From Anisakis pegreffii (lineage: Eukaryota; Nematoda; Chromadorea; Rhabditida; Anisakidae): a stretch of DNA of 64,000 bases. The stretch covers positions 124,001-188,000 of the forward strand of contig JAPYMA010000544.1 in assembly GCA_035041965.1 (NCBI GenBank). The letters are read 5' to 3'. The notes beneath the pieces are model-generated. The model was not told the origin of the DNA, made no database searches, and saw only the letters and a program-made list of their open reading frames with translations. Below are positions 47,758 through 62,710 of the stretch, one piece after another; within the stretch, counting starts at the first letter, position 1, and each line of letters begins with the position of its first letter. The translations under genes were made by a program, and so were the position numbers.

Positions 47758-50210
47758 ATGGCTGGAGATGATCGAGAAACGTGTGCAACTCCTAAAAATG
47801 AAGGTTTATCGAATTTGAGGCAATTCAAGTTCAAAGAGGTGCTCGGAAGTAATTCATCTTATAAGGTCAGCCTCCTTTTATTGTGATGGTGTTTTTTATT
47901 AGTGTTGTTGCAATCGTTGCATTTCCCCCGTTGTAAATGAAAAAACTAGACGGGTTTTCGAAGGAACAACTCAAATTTAAGTTTGAATAATGTGCTCTTC
48001 TGTTTGTGCCAGTGATTTCTCATCGGTGAAGTTATTTCATTACGAAGGAAGTTATGTTCTGAGCTCATTACCTTTTCAGAGTGCCTTTGTGCTGATGGAA
48101 TCCAACAACGGAGAAAACGCTATATTACTTGCAGACAAAAATGCCTTTCCAGTTGATGAAGCGTCGTGGAATAACATATTGAACGGCAGTGAATTGAAGG
48201 TAATCCTGAAAAACGATTGTTATTCGAGCTATACATTAAATATGCCATCGAACTTCTCAGGTAAATACTCACCTATTTGATTATTGCTTATTTTTTGTTC
48301 CTCACCATCCTCAAACAATTTATCCCATGCACAAATTCACTTTTCAATTTTTAAAACCACAAAATTCGCTGAATGTTTTTGTGAAGATTTTTATGTGATA
48401 TTCCCAGCTATGCATATATCTTATAGGAATGCATTTCTAATATCAGTAGAGTCGTGTAGAATCCTCATATCGAAATTTTATCAGCTCCGTCCCCTCTTAT
48501 TGATAACTTCGAATGTTATGAAATGGCATACAGCCAGTCTCAAATATATACCTCAAAGTCAACAAACTCTGTGACTGGTATTGACCTGGTGCTGAGGGTG
48601 TTTCCTGTCGGATTTACTTATCCTCATTCCATTATCAGTATCATTTTTCTGTATTTGAGGTGTAAAATCAACTCTGATCTATCCATGCAACGATAAACAC
48701 ATCGCTAAGTATCGCGATCAGAAGCGTTTCGTTATCAGTGAAACACCGAATGATTATCACACTATCACACTTCCACACCTCGAACTAAGTCAAATGTCCA
48801 TTGACGTAAGTAAGCCGCTTGAAATACTTGAAATATCTTTTCTATTATCGAAAAAAATTTGCGAAATATCAGAAAATCAGTTTGAAACCTCGGGACAATT
48901 TCACAATTCAAAAAACGTTCAGAAGTAATTCATCTTTTAAAGTTATCATCCTGTTCTAGTATGTATTAAAGCGGTAGTCTTTACATTTCCCAGTGGATTG
49001 GGTACTTTGCATTCGGAGAAGTTTCCTAAAAGTTCCTCTTTTTTTCAGTGGGTTTACAATTTTCTGGATCATAAATGTGAGGCAGATCGTGTGATATATG
49101 AGGACTCGGATCCATACAATGGCTTTATGCTTGCACCGGATTTGAAATGGAGTGGTGAACAGATAGAAAGTTTATACCTAATAGCAATTGTCAAACGAAA
49201 AGGTATCAAGTCGATAAGGTATGCTTTTATCGGTTCATTCTATTGTTCATTCAACAGTTACGTTTTATTGCGGTTGGACTTATAGAAGTAGTCATTTATC
49301 GCAATGGTAGTTTATTGCTTAAAATTAGTTGATAGGATTGAAAAGTGATTGTTTGCAGAGATTTAACAGCTAATGACCTGCCACTACTCGAGGGTATTCG
49401 TGACAAGAGTTTGAAAGCAATCGAAGAAAAGTACGGTTTGGACAAGCATCAGGTACGGAGTTTTCTTTTGGTTCATTAAAATTTTCACTCATTTAGTCGT
49501 ATTTTTCAAAATTCATTCGGTTTTCATATTGATCACATATATGGAGTTATTGATGTGATAGTTTCGTTAGGGATCTTCGGCAGTGATCAGTTGTTTTTAA
49601 GTGAGAGGGTTATCGTGAGCAGTTTTGAAGGAACCAATTTGAAGGAATCCATTCGGAAATTACTCGGGAATGTTTTTCAGATCCGTTCGTATTTCCATTA
49701 TCAGCCATCGTTCTATCATTTGCACGTACACTTCATTAACGTTTCATATGATGCACCTGCGAGCGGAGTGGCGAAGGTTACTTTTCGCTTTTGCTTTTAT
49801 TTACTTTATTATACGTTACGGTTTTGGCGAAATTTTATTCATTTACGTTGAAAATAGTTGTTTTTTGGTTAAATTGTGCTAATTGTTTATGAATGATTGA
49901 AGATAGTTGAAATGCAGACGCAAATTTTATGTTTTTTTCTGTTTGAATTATTGGGTAAGTGCGAATTTTTAAAAGGAAATTTCTGAAGGAGATTTGGAAT
50001 TTGAAAACGAAATTTGGAGTTCTCGAGATTTAATGGAGTTGAGTAGTTGGAGATTTCTGAATGTGTGTATTGTTTAAGGCGATCTTGTTGGATGATGTGA
50101 TCAACAATATCAAATTGATGCCCGATTATTATCAACGAGCAACGTTGACGTTTACGTTGAGAGAACAAGATCCGTTGTTGGCGAAGTTTAGAGAAGCGAA
50201 AAATTGGTGA
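47758..50210 (+). CDS. dcs-1: Scavenger mRNA decapping enzyme DcpS
   Basis: Seven exons join in frame: 47758-47865, 48080-48260, 48660-48805, 49049-49218, 49359-49452, 49681-49776, 50079-50210, giving 308 residues. DcpS hydrolyses the m7G cap left after 3'-5' mRNA decay, and in nematodes must also handle trimethylguanosine caps from spliced leaders. The N-terminal domain has [13 protein letters not shown] and [12 protein letters not shown]; the central part has [27 protein letters not shown] and PDLKWSGEQ; the HIT motif is YHLHVHF, with the histidine triad intact. The C-terminus ([21 protein letters not shown]) matches the family. Length is close to the usual 300-340. The short N-terminus starts at an ATG in good frame with exon 1. 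Confidence 0.95.
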
Positions 50211-51574
50211 TTATTGACATGGTTGGCTTTGAAACGGTTTAATCGATCGAGTGATCTCTGATGTTGGTTTGTTGTGGTTATTGTTGTTATTGTAATTATT
50301 GGTATCGTTATCGTTACTGCTATTATTTGATGGTCTGTTAATGAATGCTGTTTTTTTTGTTATTACCTGGATTACCTGCATTGGCAAGCAGGCTGTCATC
50401 AAACGTTTGTAACGTTTCTGGCCACAATGCTCGCGTTTCCATTCGCACTGTTTTAGCCTTAATTGACGCCAACTCGCTGGCTAGGCGAGCAGGCCAAGTT
50501 TTGTTATAAATTTACTGATTACAATCTTCATTTTTGATTCATTGATGTAGTTGTACTTTAGAAAGTTTTAATTATTAACTGCAAATTATGTTATATTAAT
50601 TGAGATTAGACTTGAAGGTGAAGAAATTGGTAATCTAAATATAGAGAGATATGTAAGGAAAGTAAGAACTGAATTTTATTCGATGTTGTTGTTGCTATTA
50701 GATTTGGCATGTTGTAAAAGCAATTTGACATGATTATTATAAATTTGAATATTGCTTTTGTTGGTACACGGTCATTGCTTGTCGAGAACTGCATCGTACG
50801 GAACTTTATTCCATTTTGATAACATTTCGTTGTTTTGATTTGTTTATACATATGTGTGGTTTTATTTTATAAATAAGAACGTAAAGTATTTTCATAAACA
50901 TGATTATAAATAAAGAAGTAATTTGTCGTCCGAGAGATATTATCATTGAAAGAAACTGTTTTTACCTTATCAGTTGGTTGTTATTACATCAGATTGTTTA
51001 TATTGAGATCTTATCCGCTTACGGATAACAATTCTGGAGGGATTTACCTTTCGTGTTTGATTCATGCAAGATGTTCCGTGTCTTCGAGTAGTGGATCTTG
51101 CAAATTTGTGGGATTGAGTGATATGTGATTATATTGGCAATGTGTCGAGCTGAAGGGAATGATGGGTGTGCAGATAAAATGAAATGAAATCAGTGATTGA
51201 TGTTTTGATGGAGTTTAATTGATGTTCTTCGTCGAAGAAATTGTCTCAGCTGAATGGTTCTTCGCGTAATTGACTTTTAGAGTTTGGAATCTTCCAAAAA
51301 AGTTAGAAATTGTCCCACGATTTCAAACACTTGACAGTGTAAAACAATCAAATGATGTAAAGAAGTAATTTCGGTAGTTGCAAACTCAGGAATTCATGTA
51401 TCAAAGTATCGCATTAAGATGGATCTGTCGAGAAAGATGTTTCAGCGAACATTATCGAAAAGAAACAACATTTTAATTAAAATAAGGCGAATGTTAGTCT
51501 CATTTTAAGGTGTTTATGCAGGTGGACTGAGGTAGCGAGCGGTGTGTCATTGCAAAGTGGTTATCGTTGGTGAT
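50211..51574. other. Intergenic stretch between dcs-1 and POLR3K
   Basis: No gene seen. AATAAATTT-like and ATAAATAAAG tracts (about 50870-50920) could be 3'-end signals of dcs-1. An acceptor (TTTATGCAG at 51522) lies about 50 bases before the POLR3K start and may be a trans-splice site. Confidence 0.4.
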
Positions 51575-52335
51575 ATGTTGTTGTTTTGCCCTGAATGTGG
51601 TTCATCGCTGTACATTGAGGAGGCTCGTCAAGCGTGTCTTCAATTCTCGTGTCACAATTGTCCATACATTCAACCGATCACTAAAGTTGTGAGTAACTAT
51701 TTTGACCGTTTTCGTTTGTCTTCTTCATGTTAATGAAACTTAATTGCATTTTCATCTATTAAATGAAAAAAAAAAAACATGCTACGACCTATTAATATGC
51801 ATTGAAACTGTTTTGTATTGGATGAAGAATCTGTTTCATTCGATGTATGATTTTCGAGTGGTAATGGTGATAATGGTTGAGGGGTGAATGAAGGAATTCA
51901 GTTTCTTAATTGTTTCGTTGTTTTATTTGAACGTAGTTAATATTTTATTTGAATGTTTTCTTTGAAAATTCAGTTTCAAAATGTTTTATCAGGTCAGAAG
52001 CCGTGTATATCCGAAACTGAAAGACTTGGACGAAGTGTTGGGTGGACCGAGTGCTTGGGAGAACGCACAGATCACTGATGGTATGTGCACTTTTTAGTGG
52101 GATCGTTCATTCTTGAGATGCATCTCTTTCCAATTCAAATATTCACAGTATTGTTATGATAGCTTCAAATATTCGTTAGGTAGGTATTTATATTGAAATG
52201 AATGCAGAACGATGTCCTCGATGCGGTGGTGATCGCGCATACTTCATGCAACTGCAAACTCGTAGTGCCGATGAACCGATGACAGTGTTTTATCGTTGTG
52301 CGAATGCTGAGTGTGCGCATCGTTGGAAGGAGTGA
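51575..52335 (+). CDS. POLR3K: DNA-directed RNA polymerase III subunit RPC11/RPC10
   Basis: Three exons: 51575-51688, 51993-52080, 52208-52335, giving 109 residues, the usual size. The N-terminal zinc ribbon is MLLFCPECGSSLY with CHNCPY. The linker has YPKLKDLDEVLGG. The C-terminal TFIIS-type ribbon has CPRCGGDRAYFMQLQ, the acidic RSADEP hairpin and CANAECAHRW. In Pol III this subunit supports RNA cleavage, termination and reinitiation. All eight zinc-binding cysteines are present. It lies between dcs-1 and the CLCC1-like gene, all on the plus strand. Confidence 0.95.
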
Positions 52336-52699
52336 TTCGATACACTCATTCCACTGCACTTCTGTCTTCATATTTATCTTCATTTTGTTTTATTTAATGG
52401 TTTGTTTCATGAATATTCACGTCTTTTCTTTTACTTTGTATTCATCGAAGTATTTTGATTCACTTTAATTTCATATTTCGAGTGTTTCATTTAATCATTA
52501 CTATCTTAGGTTATTGTCCACTGGTTTATAGTATATTTGGTTAAGTCGATTGATTAGAAGACTAATTTGATCGAAAAATGATATGGTTGTATTGATTGAA
52601 TGATGCTGATTGTGAGCTATAAGGATATTGTGTTCATTGAGTATGAATTGAATTGCAGTGTTGGACTGATATATCTATTTTATCTTGAAAGCAGTGGCG

Positions 52700-54364
52700 A
52701 TGTTATATTCACTAATCAGTGTGATACTATCAACAACTATCAGCTTCATATCATCAATTGTATTTTGTTTATTGTGGTTTGCGTTCATTTTGGGTATTTT
52801 TGTTGCGGTACGATGCGCCTTTCGACCGAAGTTATCGACAATAACTTGCAATCTCTTAGCGCTGTCGTTTTCGAGGTATGCTTTGCGTCCAAGTTGCGCT
52901 CTGATTTTTTGTGTTTCATAATTTAGAGGCCGAACGAGCAGTCTTAAGATGTCGCATTTTTATCACACAACAATTTTGTTACGGAGTAGTCTTTTGTATC
53001 CGACGAGAAAGTCTTCCAATTGTTCAGTTTTTATTTTTCATAGTTTCATTTCATTTACGTTTCATTTCAGTTCGTGTGTCTTCGAGCTAATTCGTTTAGT
53101 GCATCAACGACGTATTCAGCAGCAAATGTTTCTGGATAATGGACCCCCGTTGCATTGCTCGGTAATTTGTGAGAAATTCTCAATTTGATTTACAATTTGA
53201 AATTGTGAATCTCTTTGCGAAGATTTTTAGTTGTTTTTACGTTGAGCTTTCAGAGAAAATTTCCGTTATTAATTGTTGAGTTTTGGTAATTTCTCGAAAC
53301 TTATAGGGTTATATACCACTGGCTAGGTTGTTGTCGTCGTATTCGTGTGCAGAGTACTATGAGACGGTGCATTCGTCGATATTTTGGCAGTTGAATATTT
53401 TATTCGTTGTTGGACATTTATTATCTGATTTAGCGGTGTTGATTGCCAATGCGGTATGCTTTTGTTTGGGTTTTATGAAACATATTCCAATTTTATGAAA
53501 GCTCTTTATCGTAATTTTTAAATAGCGCATTTTTTGTTGTAATTCTTTGTGAACTTCTTCAATACAATGAATTTTATTATTAGTCGATAGATGAGGTCAG
53601 CAGTGACATATAGAAACTTATATAATATATTTCAAAGATGAAATCATATGTATTTTATTATGATTAAAATTATTTTGATTATTCATTTACGATTGTTGTT
53701 GTGGTTCTTACTGATAATATAGTTATTGTTGTGATTATTTGGAATGTTATCATTTTTTAAAATTGGATTTCAGATCGGTGAATCGTTCGGTACGATGTTA
53801 AATGCGTATTTTGGAGCGTTTCACATCGTTTATTTGATACCGTCATTTGCGATCGTTTCGCTGTGTGTTGTATCGTGTCTTTTTGCGCTTTTCGGATTCA
53901 AATTCAAATTTCGTTTTGCCTTCGGATTGGTCGAAGTCGATTTTCAACGTCAACATCGCTCTGTTTTGATTGGGTTGGTTCACTTTTATTTGTTTCGATA
54001 ATAAGAAAATAATTATATCATACTCGTAATAATAATGGTAGAAATGAAGGTAATATTCTTGGTGATATAACGATAGTTATGGTGGTTTATGTAATGAGCC
54101 TAGCAATTTGTTTGAATGAATAAAGCAGTGTAATATTTGGGACGATTATGTTGAATATCTTACAAAATCGGAGATTTATCTGAGATCAGCAACAAAAAAT
54201 GTCATTCTTTTTGCAGCGAACATAAAACTGAAGACGTGAATGGAGAAGGTAATAATGGACAAGAACGAAAACAGATCAACTTTATGGAATGTTCAAGGGT
54301 GAATGAAAATCGAGTGCAGTTAGTGAAAGAGTTTTATCAGAAACACATTTCGTCGTATCTTTAA
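52700..54364 (+). CDS. CLCC1: CLCC1-like (chloride channel CLIC-like) ER membrane protein
   Basis: Exons that join in frame: 52700-52875, 53071-53161, 53307-53453, 53774-53973, 54217-54364, about 253 residues. The first exon has one or two hydrophobic segments. Exon 2 has LVHQRRIQQQM. Exon 3 has CAEYYETVHSSIF, and exon 4 has a glycine-containing IGESFGTMLNAY segment then a long hydrophobic stretch. The C-x-EYYE box followed by an amphipathic region and a final membrane segment resembles vertebrate CLCC1, an ER anion channel. The last exon is a short polar tail. Family assignment is from memory of that layout. The start is the least certain point: an acceptor-like GCAG precedes the ATG by five bases, which may be a trans-splice site, but the luminal N-terminal domain of CLCC1 is then missing. 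Confidence 0.6.
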
Positions 54365-54982
54365 TCTGGAAACATTTTAAGAACTGCAGTGGAACTCGAG
54401 GAGTTATTGCAGTTTGCATGGAGTTTTGCAGATTTTGTGTACATGATACAGCTTTAATATAGTTGGTATTATGCATTTGTGTGTAACGTTTGAAGTTGGT
54501 GTTTTGTTAGCGATGTTTTGTATTGTTTTTGTATTGATATCGTTACTTTTATTATTACTGATTATATTATCGTTTGTAATTATTGGTGTCTTTAGTAAAG
54601 TATTGCTGTTGTGAACTATAACTATATTTATTGAATGAATGACGAGAATAAACATTACTGTCATCACCACTGTGATAATTATTTGGAGAAACTGAATGGA
54701 TAATGTGCTAATAATAAATTTTTACATAAATTAAGAACGAATAGGATGAGTATTACGTTAATCTATGAAAGGTATTATGCAAATTTCCAGTGGTCAAGTA
54801 GAATTACATGAAGTTGATGAAGTAATATTTTGAAATACGAGTGATCAGTAATAATAATCATTATTAAAAAGGAGTGATGACTGGAAATTGCATCAGAAAA
54901 TGAGGTTAATATAGTACACAACTGAATAGGTTAACATACAAAAGGTTAATATAAAACACGGGGATCACACGTGAAGGGATTT

Positions 54983-55065
54983 CATCACAGATATCGTTCA
55001 ATATTAATAGACGTCATCATTAACGACATCACAGATATCGTTCAATATTAATAGGCGTCATCATA
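54983..55065 (+). repeat. 44-bp tandem duplication in the BiP promoter
   Basis: Two head-to-tail units share CATCACAGATATCGTTCAAT and continue into A(G)ACGTCATCAT or AGGCGTCATCAT. The first unit has an exact ACGTCA core; the second has one base changed. Confidence 0.8.
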
Positions 55066-56135
55066 GTGATCGCGATTAAACATTAGTGGTAATCAGTGGG
55101 CAATGTTGAGGAATGTATAATTTCTAAACGATTGTCATGTAAACAATCATCTCGAGCGGAATTTCGACAATTCGAAGTTTTAATTCTGTCGTACCAACGA
55201 GCGATTCACTGCTAAGGACACGTATGAACGATGACGTTGCCTAAGCAGTACGCCCAATCAATTTTCAGCACGTCTGTTAACGACACGCCCTGCTATATAT
55301 AAGCCTGCATATTGAATGCATGTAATGTATTTCTGAGTTCATCGCATCTTGTTTAATTGAGTATTTGGACGTTATTCACTCTGATTTGTTACCTGTTATC
55401 GCTGGGTAATTCTTGTGCTCTGCGTTTAAGTGGAGTCGTGTTATTTGGTGAATGCTTGTTCTGTTTTTACAACTATAGAAATTGAACTGGTAGTGTGTAC
55501 GTACTTTCGTGGAATACATACGGCATTTCGTCATAGATGAGGAGCTTATGAATATTCAGCTTCGTGGATAATGAACTTTGACGATATGTGTGTGTTTAGG
55601 CCTTTTACAATCCAGGCGCTTTCAAATGTAAGATTTAGGGAGGTATTGCGTTGTTCTTATGGATTTTTGAGTGGTAGATGAGAAATGCCCGTGAGTAACA
55701 ATCTATGGTTTGGGTAATTTTGTATTTTAGGTTGGTAAAATGAAAACGGCATTTTATTCACGCTCGCAGTTGAATGTGTTACTTAGTTAGAGCACAGCAA
55801 GAAATGTTTGCACGAACGAAATGCCATTGTGGTTCTACCCTCCTGGAATACAAAATTACCAGGATTTTGATTTTCTTCAGATCTGCCGGATTTTCAATGT
55901 TTGCTGACGTTTCTTAAGTCCTTACTGGTTGTTATGATGACGTGTCATTTTGATATCATTTATTCAGTAGTTGATTATTGATGATGGAAACGTTAGCCAT
56001 TCGTGTCAACTTTAGGATTAGGAGAAGGTCATTTGAGAAGACTATATCGTAAGGTTTGGGTAGGTCACTGGCTGCTTAGGCATCAGCATGTCGTAGTCGT
56101 AAATTTTTTCTGATCCTGATCGTGAGGATGTACGG

Positions 56136-56326
56136 CAATTGGACCCCCGACAAGTGCACCCTGGATATTTGGCCCGTGCTAAACTGTCTCATGAAGTTCA
56201 TTTAAATTCGATACCTCAGTGGTGCGAAAGCATATTTACCATTGAATGCGTCAACGGAGACGAGGTTTAGGTGACCGACTAGCACGGGACCAACTGTAGC
56301 GGGTCCACTTGTCGGAAATCTAATTG
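56136..56326. mobile_element. 191-bp MITE-like inverted repeat
   Basis: The left arm (56136-56181) and the inverse of the right arm (56278-56326) share CAATT, CCGACAAGTG, ACCC, TTGG and CCCGTGCTA in order. No ORF is inside. It lies between the BiP promoter motifs and the start codon. Confidence 0.65.
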
Positions 56327-56509
56327 TCACTCACCGGATTCTGAAATAAGTGAAGATCGGTTCCAAAAAGTTGATTGCAAATAGGTGGTTTGAAATTTCG
56401 ATTGATTTGCATTCAGTGATACAAATGACATTAGCATGCTCGCGCGTGAATCGTTTATGTTCAGTGATATAACTGTTGTAGTGTCGTAATAATTATTGTT
56501 TCTTAAAGG

Positions 56510-59360
<2,851 letters not shown>

Positions 59361-61990
59361 ATTGTTTAGTGAATGCGTATTGTTGGAGTCGATCAGGTTG
59401 ATGCACTCGACGAGAGTGAGTCACTTAATTTCGATTGTTTCGCTGTCATCACACCTTCATTATTTGTTCGTTGTTGTTGTTATGATATGTTGAAGGAGTT
59501 GCGTCGATTAGGTGATCTCTTAATGCGTTCGAATGCAACGGCTTGATCGATCCTTTATTTGTTTTGTGTTGTCTTCAGGATTTTCTCATTCATTCTTCTG
59601 AGATTTTTGTTTTTGTGTTGGAGTGTGCGTTGTTTGTCTCATGTCACCTGTACTTATTATTATTATTATTATCATCGTTATTGTTATGAACATGCCAGCT
59701 CCTTTTCAAAGTTGAGATAATAATGTATGTAAACAGTGCAAGTTCCACCCGTAATCATTTATAAATCTATTGATTCGCTTTAAGATTTGGTATGCCTCTT
59801 CCCTGTCCTCCATCTTCCTCGTCCCATCCAGAACCCCTTATTTGACATTATTTGTGCAATCCTCCGATCCATATCTGATTTAATCGATTCCTGATCGTTT
59901 ACCCATTCTTGGATTGTTGTTATTGTTGAGTTGTGATCTGTCTCCGTTATACGGACGACATATTAGCACCAAAAATCTCTTTATCGGGCCTTTGACAGGC
60001 CAAATTGTTTCTGTTATGAGCATTGTTATTTCTTGTATTAGCATCATCATTTCGGTGTTTTTCAATAGTGATATGAACGATTTTCTTGATTGGCCAATAA
60101 GATCACTGTTGTTCGTATAATTATTTCAATTATTATCGATGTTTAAGTTTAAATGACTATTAATTTATTGTTTCATTTATATATTTGTTCGATAAATGTG
60201 ATTTTATTTGATTTCATTATTACAATTATATAATAGTTTCACAAACGTCTACGATTTGATCTTGTGTGTTGCTCAGAGTTGCTTAATAATACATTTGTTC
60301 CACTTTATCTGGTTGTTGTCGTTTTTTGAGTTTGCTTTTGGGTTGGCATTTGGATTTCGAGCAAAATTGATTTAGAGGCAGAAATTGCGAAAGCTTGGAT
60401 TCTTACAGTTACACCACCGTTGAGACTTAGTCATAGCCTAGGCAAGCGCAGAGGTAGCTCACGGTCAGAGTTTCATTTCGACATAGTAGAAGGAAGATGA
60501 TCATCATTGAAGAAGTAGAACGAGTAAAGGGGCATAGTGAGTTGGACTGGCAGTGTTGCGACTAGACTGTCGCAAAAATATCACATCAGGCAAAATCACG
60601 TCACTATAATAAATCTACACAAAATATCACATCATTACAAATTACAACACCACATCATGCACCTAACCAACACCTTATGCCTCTTATCTCATCTTATCTT
60701 ATCTCAAATCTTACACCACAATCCTTTCATAATATTTGCTTGAATCAATGCTCACCTACATTCGTAGCAGTCGGTTGCTCGACCGATCTCTTCACAAATT
60801 ATTATTTCGTTACAAATTGTATCTCATTTACCTTTCATTCTAGCACACCACAATTTGTTTCTCGTTTCTTATTTCGTTTCAATTACAATAGTTCGTATTT
60901 GTTTAGCTACTAAACTTAGTTCACAATAGGTCACGTAGTCGTAGTAAATCGCGTAGTCGTGTTGTTATCGTTGTAATTACAAGGGTTTAATTACCCAAGT
61001 TTGAGGTCTGGAAAGGCAAATCGAAGACGATATTTCAATCCAAGCAAATCAACAACCAAGCCTTCAAGTCCCAAATCCAATAAATCAAACCAAATCAAAT
61101 TCAATCCCAATCACCAGATCTCAAACTGTAGTGTGTCGTAATTGTGTCATTTCTTTGTGAATAAGCGCGAACAGTTCAAATCAACTCGTGGTCGTCGTTC
61201 GGATCAAGCTCCGTGAATTTCTCAAACCCCACAACCACCTAATTACCCTCATCCAATCTCAAAGGAGTTAAGGTCGTAATTAAAGAGTGCACCTCCAAAT
61301 TTCCACATCCTGTCCCAAATATATAAATAAGGTCAAAACCCAAGTTCCTTTCCCAAACATCCCTCCCAAATCAATCGCACTCCAACCCATAACGAATCAA
61401 CAAAGCAAACAATTGAACGCACAGGCCGGCCTAATTAAATAATTTCCCAAATCAAGTAAGCAAATTATCTTCATCAATAAATTACAATCGACTTCGTTGG
61501 ACAATTCAACTCAACCATCAACGTCGGCGATCTGTTGGTTCTGTTAAGTGATTCATTCATCATTGAGCTATTTAAGCTAGTTGAGACCACATTGAGGATA
61601 TCGTTTCGTTAAGAATAATATTTCGTTTTACTGTAATCACTTGATAATCTTCCAATTTCTCTTTTTTATTGAAGTAATATTATATTATCTCCGTAATTCG
61701 TCTATTGTTGAACTGTTTTGTTAATCATTACTTTATTACCAATTTATCTTTATAAATTGTTATCTGACGGCTACAAGTCAAGACAAGGTACCCACATATA
61801 CCCAAAATCAACCCCTAGCCGTCACAGGCAGTGTGCTCGTCGTCCACAATTCAGCTGCACTGAACGGTCAGTGTACAGATTGGAATTATCACACCGAATG
61901 AACATCAACAATGTTTTTAAATATTCGAGTAAGGTAACATCACAAGGACACGAACAAACGTATAACTAAGAAATGCACAGCCCCATAAAG
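59361..61990. other. 3' flank of BiP and gene-free DNA
   Basis: No gene is supported. A purine-rich tract followed by TGTTGCG at about 60552 and a CAAATC-rich, C-rich segment (61010-61460) look like retroelement LTR sequence. A 24-base match to the BEL LTR (GGTTTAATTACCCAAG plus TTTGAGGT) is at about 60985. Confidence 0.35.
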
Positions 61991-61995
61991 ACTAG

Positions 61996-62115
61996 AATCC
62001 TTCGAGCCTGGGGTCTACTCTCCCAGTCTATTGTCTCCTCACAATTGCTGGAATTATTTTAACGCAGACTTCGATCTATTCCGCTAAATGAAATCCGATT
62101 CATAACCCTGTTAAA
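61996..62115. repeat. Diverged direct repeat, copy 1 (pair with 62600-62710)
   Basis: Shares AGCCTGG, GCTGGAATTATTTTAACGCA-like and ACTTCGATC blocks in the same order with 62600-62710. On the reverse strand both have an acceptor-like TTTTCAG or TTCCAG before a short open frame, so they could be duplicated gene fragments. Confidence 0.55.
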
Positions 62116-62228
62116 ACCTCCTTAACTATTTGATAAGGAGATAGAGAACTGAGAAGAAGAAGTTACTTCACCCATATAGTTTTATTCATTCCTATTTTAT
62201 CAGTTCACTGATGGACATAACTTCTTCC

Positions 62229-62525
62229 TCATTTTTCAACAATTCTCCCTCCCCAGACCAGTTGGGTCAGTACACTCGCCATACTGTAACCATTTGCATC
62301 GAATTTTACTGCACATACTGTTATGCGGATAAACATCAATCCGTTCCCAGCGTTTAACAAAATTTTAGAAAACTTCATTGTACTTCCACCCAACCCATTC
62401 GAAGCCAAACAGCTCAGTGAACCCAGACGGAATGCTAGTGGTGCACTTAAAGCAAACATTTGAAGTATGATTGAATATTCAACTTTGAATCGTACGGAAA
62501 TCAGACAATTTTTCGAATTCATCAA
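62229..62525 (-). other. Reverse-strand open frame of unknown status
   Basis: A 98-codon frame lies between the two diverged repeats. It contains hydrophobic stretches (MFALSAPLAFRLG, GNGLMFIRITVCAV). I do not recognise it and cannot link it to flanking exons, so it may be an exon of a reverse-strand membrane protein or chance. Confidence 0.2.
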
Positions 62526-62599
62526 TATAATTCTCTTATGCCGTTGTCAGACGTTACAATTTAAACGCTACAAAATTTTTGTTCCCAAATAGAATTTTT

Positions 62600-62710
62600 A
62601 GAGCCTGGAAACCACTCGCTCAACACATATTGCTTCCTTCAACTCGCTGAAAATATTTAGATGCAAACTTCGATCCACTCCACTAGATGAAACGGAATTT
62701 TCATCACTGA
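62600..62710. repeat. Diverged direct repeat, copy 2 (pair with 61996-62115)
   Basis: Matches 61996-62115 with many substitutions. On the reverse strand an acceptor (ATATTTTCAG) is followed by a short frame ending at a TAA. Confidence 0.55.

Larger units (their letters stand above)
54365..56509. promoter_or_regulatory. Upstream region of BiP with UPR-like motifs
   Basis: Features in order: a 44-bp tandem duplication (54983-55065) with ACGTCATC-type sites; a near-match to the ER stress response element, CCAAT-N9-GCACG at 55254-55272 (consensus CCAAT-N9-CCACG); a TATA box (TATATATAAG) at 55294-55303; a TGACGTGT site at 55938-55945, like the XBP1-bound UPRE core; and a MITE at 56136-56326. The TATA box is 1.2 kb before the ATG, so a 5' UTR intron is likely. 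An acceptor-like TTCTTAAAG sits next to the ATG. Confidence 0.45.

Noticed and set aside
52600..52926. Alternative plus frame over the first CLCC1-like exon
   Set aside because: It ends in a phase that meets a stop in the next exon, whereas the chosen frame joins all later exons.
60552..61768. Possible solo LTR (purine tract then TGTTGCG, C-rich interior)
   Set aside because: No matching end, target duplication or second copy in the window; only a short shared motif with the BEL LTR.
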